From Adineta steineri (taxonomy: Eukaryota; Rotifera; Eurotatoria; Adinetida; Adinetidae), in NCBI GenBank assembly GCA_905250115.1, contig CAJNOI010000116.1:199509-263508 (forward strand): DNA of 64,000 nt, in the 5' to 3' direction. Below the pieces are notes generated by a model. It was not told where the DNA came from. It saw only the letters and a list, made by a program, of their open reading frames with translations, and searched no databases. The translations under genes and the position numbers were made by a program. Numbering within the stretch: position 1 is the first letter of the stretch; the number at the start of each line of letters is the position of its first letter. Below, one piece after another: positions 57,125 to 64,000 of the stretch.

Positions 57125-58553
57125 ATGAATACAATCAATATCTACTGCTGCATCATTTTCATTCTTTTCAGGTAAATAATTATTGATTTTTATTATTCAT
57201 TTTGTTAACATTCATTAGTTTTCTATTTTAGTATAACAGGTTTGATTTCTATTCTATTTTATACGTTTATATGTATTAGTTTATCACTTTCATAGTTCAA
57301 AACAAATCTCAAATATGTAAGAACACACCTCAATATGGTGAATGTTCAACAAACAGTGCATGTGGATTCTTTCATATAATAGGTGCTAATAATAATACAG
57401 GCATTTGTGGTTTTCGCTGGCCAACATGTTCCCGTCTTGTACTGTGTAATTCATCAGACTATTCATGTTCTCAACCTAATACGACGTGTGTTCAACATCC
57501 ACAATGTAATAATCTTCCTGTTTGCTATCCAGTTACAATGACTGATCAAAGAATCTGTCCACCAATGAAAAGTGAGTGGATCAATGGATGATAGATGCAA
57601 CATTCTTATCCATACTCTCGAGATCTTTGAAACTATAAATTTCATCTGTTTTAGACAAGACCAATCTTAAATGGAAACAAAATGCTATCACTGTGGCTGG
57701 TGGAAATGGAGAAAGACCAAAATTAGATCAACTCAGTAGCCCTGATGGAATCTTTATTGATAAAAAGAAAAATATTTTCATTGCTGATCACGGCAATCAT
57801 CGTATTGTTGAATGGAAATACAATGCAAAAGAAGGACAAATCATTGCAGGTGGAAATGGCAATGGAAATCAAATGGATCAATTGTATTATCCAATAGATG
57901 TGATTGTTGACCAACAAAATCATTCAATCATCATTGCTGATCCTGGGAATAGACGTGTGATTCAATGGTTGAATCAAACTCAACAGATTCTCATTGACAA
58001 TATTGACTGTTGGGGTTTAGCAATGGATAAACATGGATTTCTTTATGTTTCTGATGGTGCGAAGAATGAACTGAGACGATGGAAAATGGGAGAATATAAC
58101 AATGAAGGAATTGTAGTGGCAGGTGGAAATGGAAAAGGAAATCAACTCAATCAACTTAGTACTCCTGGTTTTATCTTTGTTGATGAAGAACAATCTGTTT
58201 ATGTATCAGATAGAGACAATCATCGTGTGATGAAATGGAGAAAAGATACAAGAACAGGACGAATTGTGGCTGGAGGAAATGGTAATGGAAAGAATCTCAA
58301 TCAACTGTCTTCACCTTTTGGAGTAATTGTTGATGATTTGGATCAAATCTATGTGGCAGATTATGGAAATGATCGAATAATGCGTTGGTGTGAAGGAAAA
58401 GAAGAAGGTGAAATTGTTGTTGGTGGAAATGGTCAAGGAGAGCAATCAAATCAATTGAATGGTCCCAGTGGTTTTTCTTTTGATGATGAAGGCAATCTTT
58501 ATGTTGCTGATAATCGGAATCATCGAATTCAGAAATTTGAAATAATTTTGTGA
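57125..58553 (+). CDS. Secreted Cys-rich / NHL protein with 8-nt microexon (409 aa)
   Basis: Exons 57125-57171, 57231-57238, 57296-57571 and 57655-58553 keep phase (2, 1, 1). The first exon and the 8-nt exon encode a signal peptide (MNTINIYCCIIFILFSIT). Exon 3 is a roughly 90-residue Cys-rich module ending CYPVTMTDQRICPP, shared with the protein at 39632. Exon 4 is a six-blade NHL propeller (VAGGNGERPKLDQLSSPDGI onward). A secreted NHL propeller would bind extracellular ligands; the function is unknown. The NHL exon has the same length (899 bp) and entry phase as that at 18352. The microexon is required to keep the frame from signal peptide to Cys module. Confidence 0.75.
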
Positions 58554-59360
58554 ATGGACTTTTGATTTAAAAAAAAGAAAAAACATCTTATTGAATAAGT
58601 ACTCAACAAATAAAAGAAAAAATAAAGTTGGGTTGTTGAAAATCAATGAAAAAAATCAACTAATTTTTTGATAAGAAAATAACGAAGAAAAATCTTTTTG
58701 GTTTTTTTTTATCAACCTTGAATTGAATTGGTAATATTCATTAGAAAAATTCGAATAAACAAATGTTAAATTCTTCATCTTTTGTTAATTTTTGTCGAAT
58801 TTTTTAGAAAAGAAAAGAAAATGTTTTCTAGTTTGTAGTTTTATTTTTGATGAAAATAATCAAATTGTCTAAAATTGAAGAGAGAAGAAATGTTTTAGAA
58901 AAATTTTATTGCAATGTATTTTACTGACTACGACAAATGTTGAAAAGATTTTTGTTTAATAAATTAACAAATTTTATCATTTTGTAATTTTAGTGGTTCG
59001 ATCTTAAAAATTTGTTGATAAAAATTGAAGCGAAAATTGATTTGACAAAATGAAATCAATAAAAATAAATTTCAAAATAAATCAATGAACATTTTCATTT
59101 AGATGAAAAGCAAACACAATAATTTATGGAAGAAAAATGAAGAAGAGATTGAAATAAAATAAAACATTGATACTAAAAGTTATGAAATAATCCAAAATTT
59201 AAATTTGATTTTTGATATCAAATAGATTTGTTCTATTTTTCAAAGAAATTAAAATAAATATTTCATAATTTCTTTATCAAATTGAATTCATTTCAATTTC
59301 AGAAAAAAAAATTCAACATTTTCTTTATTTTTGATTTTGAATAAAAAGTCTATATAAAAA

Positions 59361-59503
59361 CTTAAGGGTATGGCTATGGAGTTGAGTGTTACTTGTTTAT
59401 CTAATAAGAACTCCCACATTCACACCCACACCCACCTACAACCACACCCTCATCCACACTCGCACCGTCACACCCATATTCACACTCACACCCACACCCT
59501 AAA
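59361..59503. repeat. G-arm/C-arm hairpin with long C arm
   Basis: CTTAAGGGTATGGC opens; the C/A-rich arm runs about 90 bp (59412-59500) and closes CCACACCCTAAA. Arms are very unequal in length. Confidence 0.6.
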
Positions 59504-59844
59504 ATAATAAATCTTTTAATCATCATGCATGATGATGATGCAAGATTAGCATCCAAAGCTCGTAAATAATGAAAAATTTCTTTCTAATATTTTACTACGT
59601 ATTTCGTTTTTTTTAAACTCTATTTATAATTCTAATTTAAATAACAATCGAAATATTTTTTATGAACATACAACGCATGGAGGTTTACCATACATGAGTG
59701 TCAATATATACTCCGTTTCTCATCTAAAGTTCTATGTTGGAAACTATTATCAATTTAAAAAGGAAAAAAAATCATTGTGTCCTGTTATCTTCTACCTCAA
59801 CTAAAACATATTACCACAGAATAGTAGGCAGCTCTTAATTTTGC

Positions 59845-59905
59845 GGGGCAGGTGTAGGTGGGTGTGTTGTTCTTATCTCATACCATCCTATACGCATCCT
59901 CGAGT
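59845..59905. repeat. Worn G-arm/C-arm hairpin
   Basis: GGGGCAGGTGTAGGTGGGTG faces CATACCATCCTATACGCATCC; outer ends lost. Confidence 0.4.
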
Positions 59906-60162
59906 GACCTGATGAAGCCATTAAGCAAGGCTTACATGCACGGTATTAACTAAGTTTCATTCAATTGATCAAAATTTTTGTCGCAGTAACACCTTTACTA
60001 CTTATATTGTATTTCTTCAGAACTGTTTACATGACAAATATATTTAGCATTTGATATGTTGTTTTGTTTCAGTAAGTTGTACAAAGAAAAAGAATGATAA
60101 GGATAATCATTTTGTATAGAAACGAAACCGGTATTGCCGCAAAATCAGAATCGATCCTCCTT

Positions 60163-61074
60163 CTACAGATCGTCCCATGCTAATGTGGACTTTGGTGTAC
60201 TTGCTTGCCTGGAACCGGTATCATCCAAATCCTCTCGTGTCAATGTGGACTTTAGTGTACTTGCTTGCGTTGAGCCGGTATCGTCCAAATCATTTCGTGT
60301 CAATACGGGCTTTGGTGTACTTGCTTGCCTGGAACCTGTGTCATCCAAATCCTCCCATGTTAATGGAACGTTTGTTTCGATCGCTTTGATTGAATCTGAA
60401 ACACTATTTTTGGCAACAAATAGAGAAAATTCTGATATTTTTAACGGATCTATTGAAATTCCACTTAATTCAATTGTTAAATCGTAACTAGTTTTACATT
60501 GCCCTCCTTTGAAGAACGACATTTTGCATTCGAAGATTAAATGAGCATAGACATATACTTGAATATTCGTTTTTACCGAATCATTATTCGTTACATAAGA
60601 ACTATCAAATCGAAGTATTACGGACGAATATTTGTTTTCTTTTCCCCAATCCGGACATTCCTTAAAACATTTTGTTGCAATTGCTTGAGCAACATCATCT
60701 GTACTTATTTCGATTGTTTTGTCATTACGAAACATTTGCCTTAATGACTTGCGCAAATGGCCACGAAGATTATTATAATCTTTATTGTGTTCATTTTCAA
60801 TTCCACGTTCAGTACACAGCACATTACTACTGCATACTGTTTCTTTCTTTACTTCATGACCATCCTTTTTCCATTCTTCATTATTATCACTTTCAATAGA
60901 TTTTTCATTGATCAAGTCATGTTCACTACATTCGACTTTTCTTGCTATTGTTTTTGGATCAAAAAATTTTAATAACGTGCCAGGAATACGATTGTAAATT
61001 TCCTTTGTTTTATCATGAACATCAGCAGGTATTAAGAGCAACAATGCGCTGATTGTATATAGAAAGAGAGCCAT
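60163..61074 (-). CDS. Paralogue A of a divergent pair, unknown family (303 aa)
   Basis: A single exon from ATG 61074. The N-terminus MALFLYTISALLLLIPADV is a signal peptide. The core shares IYNRIPGTLLKF, LRKSLRQMF, and YDLTIELSGISIDPLKISEF with the product of 61639-62373. The C-terminus has three 20-residue tandem repeats (TWEDLDDTGSRQASTPKP type) and ends AWDDL. The paralogue ends directly at TWDDL, so the tandem block looks like a duplication of the terminal segment. A polar Glu/Asp/Lys insertion (about residues 55-100) is missing from the paralogue. Function unknown; secreted or lumenal. Transcribed away from the other paralogue, from the opposite arm of a palindrome. Confidence 0.65.
   Translation of the reverse strand: MALFLYTISALLLLIPADVHDKTKEIYNRIPGTLLKFFDPKTIARKVECSEHDLINEKSIESDNNEEWKKDGHEVKKETVCSSNVLCTERGIENEHNKDYNNLRGHLRKSLRQMFRNDKTIEISTDDVAQAIATKCFKECPDWGKENKYSSVILRFDSSYVTNNDSVKTNIQVYVYAHLIFECKMSFFKGGQCKTSYDLTIELSGISIDPLKISEFSLFVAKNSVSDSIKAIETNVPLTWEDLDDTGSRQASTPKPVLTRNDLDDTGSTQASTLKSTLTREDLDDTGSRQASTPKSTLAWDDL
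60181..60360 (-). repeat. Three in-frame 60-bp tandem repeats
   Basis: Units begin at 60181, 60241 and 60301 with exact 60-bp spacing and only a few differences each. They encode the 20-residue repeats at the end of paralogue A. Confidence 0.9.
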
Positions 61075-61638
61075 ATTAATTGATATTTGTGTTTGAAATT
61101 GTGAAAATAATCTAATTCCTCTCTTGTATACTTTGTGGTCTGTACTTGATTGTTGCCAAAAATATGTAGTTACAATTAAGGATGATATTGTGTAATACGT
61201 GTGTTATTTCAAGCTGTGAAATGAGAAGACTACGATATACGCATTTATATATATATATACAAAGGAAGAAAAATAATGCGTGTTTTATCCCATGACAAAC
61301 AAGGGAATTAACCTTGTAACGAACAAAAAAAAAGACACGAAATGATGTTGGTTATTTTTGTTCTGTACAAAGTTAATTCCCTTGTTTGTCATGGGATAAA
61401 ACACGCATTATTTTTCTTCCTTTGTATATACATATATATAAATGCGTATATCGTAGTCTTCTCATTTCACACCTACATTGGAATATTCAACATTACACAG
61501 TTTGAAATAACACACGTATTACACAAAATCATCCTTAACTGGAACTATATATTTTTGGCTACGAATTATCAAAGAGAACGGTTATCTTAATTTAATAGTT
61601 TCAAATACATTTCGAAATATATATCAAAATTACTTGAT
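61075..61638. promoter_or_regulatory. Bidirectional promoter inside a palindrome
   Basis: The interval between two divergent start codons. Arms at about 61156-61325 and 61362-61560 are near-perfect inverted copies (for example CCCATGACAAACAAGGGAAT against ATTCCCTTGTTTGTCATGGG), separated by about 36 bp. The right arm has about 30 extra bases near 61470-61500. Each arm carries its own TATATATATA tract (61245-61259, about 61426-61441), so each paralogue has its own copy of one ancestral promoter. Confidence 0.75.
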
Positions 61639-62373
61639 ATGGCTTTAGCTACGTACTCAGGCATATTTGCCACTTCGATCGCTATAACGAACGCGATTTT
61701 TCTACTTTCATGCTTCTTTTTCGTTGGCTGTGGCGCTCAAGTGGCAACTGTAAACGAAGGCAACGAAATACTAAGTCTCTTTTCTGGTAATACTTATGAT
61801 AAAGGGCTGGCCATTTACAAGCGTATTCCTGGTACATTAGTGAAATTTTTGCAACAAAAGAAAATAGTTAAGAAAATTGCATTCAAGGATGATATTTCAG
61901 CCATTAGACAAATAATGGGAGATGAGAAGAATAAAAATCTGGATAACTTTCAAAAAAACTTACGTGATTCAATTAAAACAGCTTTTCAACGTCAGCGAGT
62001 CACAGAAATACGGCCAGAACAATTAGCGGAGGATATCAGAACTAATTATGGCGCAGCGGCGAAGGCATGGGCTCAACGAGGCCAGAGATTGTCAAAAATC
62101 GTTCAATTTAACAAATTTTATGAAGCAAAAAATTCAGTATCTTGGACGAAGGTTAACGCATACGTATATATACATATATTCGAAGAATGTGACGATAATT
62201 GGGTGGCCACTAATCAATATAAATTTAGTTACGACCTATCGATCGAAATAAGTGGAGAATCAATTGATAAAGAAAAAGCCGAAAGATTTATTGAGTTAGT
62301 CAGTAAAAATGATGTTGAACGTACAGTCAAAGAAATCGAATCCAAAGTTACTGTTACATGGGACGATTTATAA
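61639..62373 (+). CDS. Paralogue B of a divergent pair, unknown family (244 aa)
   Basis: A single exon from ATG 61639 to TAA 62373. It begins with a hydrophobic signal or anchor segment (ITNAIFLLSCFFFVGCGAQV). Shared with paralogue A: IYKRIPGTLVKF, FQKNLRDSIKTAF, KVNAYVYIHIFEEC and YDLSIEISGESIDKEKAERF. It ends in a single VTVTWDDL with no tandem repeats, probably the ancestral form. I do not recognise the family; the pattern of an alpha/beta domain with few Cys gives no catalytic hint. Confidence 0.65.
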   Translation: MALATYSGIFATSIAITNAIFLLSCFFFVGCGAQVATVNEGNEILSLFSGNTYDKGLAIYKRIPGTLVKFLQQKKIVKKIAFKDDISAIRQIMGDEKNKNLDNFQKNLRDSIKTAFQRQRVTEIRPEQLAEDIRTNYGAAAKAWAQRGQRLSKIVQFNKFYEAKNSVSWTKVNAYVYIHIFEECDDNWVATNQYKFSYDLSIEISGESIDKEKAERFIELVSKNDVERTVKEIESKVTVTWDDL

Positions 62374-62428
62374 AAAGAAAATCTATTATACTTTTATTAT
62401 CATCTTGGTTTAATTTGTTCAATAATAT

Positions 62429-62527
62429 CTTGAGGGTATGGATGTGGGTATCAAAGACACGCTATACATACAAACACACCAACACCCACATCCAGCCACA
62501 CTATCCACTCATACCCACACCTTCAAG
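62429..62527. repeat. G-arm/C-arm hairpin with intact ends
   Basis: CTTGAGGGTATGGATGTGGG opens and CATACCCACACCTTCAAG closes. The C/A-rich side is longer. It lies about 55 bp after the stop of paralogue B. Confidence 0.7.
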
Positions 62528-62703
62528 TTGAATTTAATTTGATAATTTTGATAAAATAATTCAAATAAATAAATGTTAAATAGATCATCTTATACTGGTT
62601 TTTGTCAAATTTTATACAAGAAAAGAAAAGAGAATATTTTGTAATTTAAATTAAATTGAAATAAAAATCGAATTGAATTGAATTTTATTGAACAGAAGCA
62701 ATG

Positions 62704-62800
62704 TTGAGGGCGGGTGTGTGAGTGTAGGTGTGGGGTGTGGATGTGCGTGTGGGTGTGCGTGTGGGTATGTTTTCTCATCGTACACACCCACACTCTCAAG
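62704..62800. repeat. G-arm/C-arm hairpin with long G arm
   Basis: TTGAGGGCGGGTGTGTGAGT opens a 65-bp G/T run; the C arm is short (CACACCCACACTCTCAAG). The mirror-image imbalance of the copy at 62429-62527. Confidence 0.7.
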
Positions 62801-63603
62801 ATGCGATTATACTGGATAAAATCGGCGATACTACTGCAGTAATATATTGGGAAATCAGCGATTAATCGTGATAAATCATAGTAATCGTCACAAATCGACG
62901 ATTAAACAGTGATTAATTGGACGATTATCGTTTCGATAAATCGCGATATATCGCCAATTTTTGAGCCATTTTCATGACATGGGTCATGTTATAGACACCG
63001 AAAAAATTTAAATGCAGTCAGTTTGACTTAGAAAAAGTGTTCAGTTTCCTTTGGTTCTGCTGCCTAATCAAACAGCTCGCCGGATTATTCTCCATTTGAA
63101 TACTAAAGATCGACTTTATTGTATAATCTGTGAAATATGTTTGAAATATTTAGATTCTGTTTATTGAATTTGAGTGGATGAATCAGTTTCAATAGAATTA
63201 TTTTTATTTTTATAGAAAACTTCATCTGTAACTAAATGCTGAGTATTGTCTTTTCAAGTTCAGTTTTGTTAGATCGATCATTCTTTATGTTTATCATCTT
63301 CCCACATCGAACCGTACGACCTTCGCATACGGAGCAATACCGAGATCGTATGCGAATCGTTTACAATCGTATTTTCCCGTAAAAATGTAACTCGTTTCCT
63401 CTCTTTTGTATTCTACAAGGAGTAAAAAATGCTATTGATTTAAAGTTTAGTTTATATATTCGTTGTACCATTGATCTTGATCTAAAATAGCAAAAAGATA
63501 ATTTATTTTAAAATAATACTTATCGATAGTTTGTATCACAGATATTGATGTAAAATAAAAAAAGTAAATTAATAAACTAGAATACTTACATATTGTTCGT
63601 TGT

Positions 63604-63829
63604 TTATCTTTCAATCACTCCGTATTTTTTCATGATCTTCATATTGCTTCGTAGATCTTCTTTTTTTCCTAAACCATCGTTTACGACTGTATATGTTTGA
63701 TCTGGTGTCATCCACTTTCCATGGAACTCAAAAGCTCTATTTGTGAATATATGTGTCCCCAAATAACATATAAACACAAAACCGTCTTTTCGAATGAATA
63801 AATCTTTTTCAAAACAAAAAATGCCACGC
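63604..63829 (-). CDS. C-terminal exon of an unrecognised gene
   Basis: The minus strand is open for about 75 codons from an AAAACAG acceptor (63830-63831 on the plus strand as CT) to TAA at 63604-63606. It has no early Met, as expected for an internal or terminal exon. It reads CFEKDLFIRKDGFVFICYLG, then GKWMTPDQTYTVVNDGLGKK and ends MKIMKKYGVIER. The composition looks protein-like and unlike the surrounding AT-rich DNA. Upstream exons would lie to the right, beyond the tandem repeat and the window edge. Family not recognised. Confidence 0.4.
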
Positions 63830-63854
63830 CTGTTTTCCCATTAAACTGATGAAA

Positions 63855-64000
63855 TAAATTCTGGGAAAAAGACGTCGGAACTGTTTTTCAATTATTATTA
63901 ATGAAATGAGCTTTGGAAAAAAAACGACGGAATTGTTTTTTCATTATAGTAAGGAAATGATTTCTGGAGAAAAGACGTCGGAAGTGTTTTTCTATTAGAT
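63855..64000. repeat. Tandem repeat, about 51-52-bp unit, running off the edge
   Basis: Three copies of a unit containing GGAAAAAGACGTCGGAACTG and a T-run, aligned at about 63874, 63926 and 63977. It continues past the window end. Confidence 0.65.

Larger units (their letters stand above)
58554..60162. other. Intergenic AT-rich DNA with two hairpins
   Basis: Hairpins at 59361-59503 and 59845-59905. CATCATGCATGATGATGATG (about 59522) is a small perfect palindrome. No exon seen. Confidence 0.4.
62374..63603. other. Intergenic with two hairpins and short palindromic words
   Basis: Hairpins at 62429-62527 and 62704-62800. 62840-62955 is crowded with CGATTA/TAATCG and GATAAATC words in both orientations. 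TTCGCATACG at 63322-63331 is mirrored by CGTATGCGAA at 63347-63356. No exon seen. Confidence 0.4.

Noticed and set aside
14611..62800. CRISPR array
   Set aside because: The recurring hairpins are kilobases apart, not regularly spaced, and lie among spliced eukaryotic genes.

Overview
The window looks like bdelloid rotifer (Rotifera: Bdelloidea) nuclear DNA. It is AT-rich. Genes are split by many very short introns (about 45-60 bp, GT...AG). Gene content is typical of bdelloids: ADP-ribosyltransferase (ART)/TPR proteins, NHL beta-propellers, a fungal-type amino-acid permease and a polycystin. G/T-rich arms resembling the TGTGGG telomere unit that I recall for bdelloids (from memory, not verified) recur throughout. 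I found no rRNA, tRNA or CRISPR array. One 100-N scaffold gap lies at 12978-13077.

Layout. 1-6.1 kb: the 3' part of an AAA+ ATPase gene, followed after 102 bp by a 1,042-residue coiled-coil gene, possibly one operon. 7.6-9.2 kb: an intronless amino-acid/choline-type permease with a 3' frameshift. 9.4-14.3 kb, minus strand: a gene that splices in frame into cytosolic ART, one membrane helix and 14 FG-GAP/VCBS repeats, then a second ART gene cut by the gap. 14.3-21 kb: repeats, an NHL gene and a decayed gene. 21.3-23.1 kb: a type I membrane protein with an in-frame TGA. 24.2-33.0 kb: a 22-exon polycystin-1-like channel with an N-terminal NHL propeller. 33-35 kb: repeats, including a clean hAT insertion. 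35.4-38.0 kb: an F-box/LRR gene whose exon+intron unit repeats every 139 bp. 38-42.3 kb: a NADAR pseudogene, a mucin-like membrane protein and a glutamine-amidotransferase-like protein. 42.7-44.8 kb: a third ART gene, with TPRs. 47.3-48.8 kb: an unrecognised multi-exon gene. 49.4-50.4 kb: a foldback element. 50.9-51.9 kb: a small secreted helical protein. 54.5-58.6 kb: a B-box/NHL gene and a secreted Cys-rich/NHL gene that share one NHL exon module. 60.2-62.4 kb: two divergent paralogues on the arms of a DNA palindrome. 63.6-64 kb: a terminal exon and a tandem repeat.

Two themes stand out. First, domains appear to have been shuffled through phase-1 introns: NHL next to a B-box, a Cys-rich ectodomain or a polycystin; the Cys-rich module next to NHL or a mucin stalk; ART next to FG-GAP. 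Second, about twenty short elements share one build: a G/T-rich arm, a loop, then a C/A-rich arm, often bounded by CTTGAGGGTG...CACCCTCAAG. This is the polarity of head-to-head telomere repeats. Several sit exactly at the edge of truncated genes.

All reading was by eye. Exon joins rest on GT/AG sites, phase continuity and recognisable protein sequence, not on transcripts.
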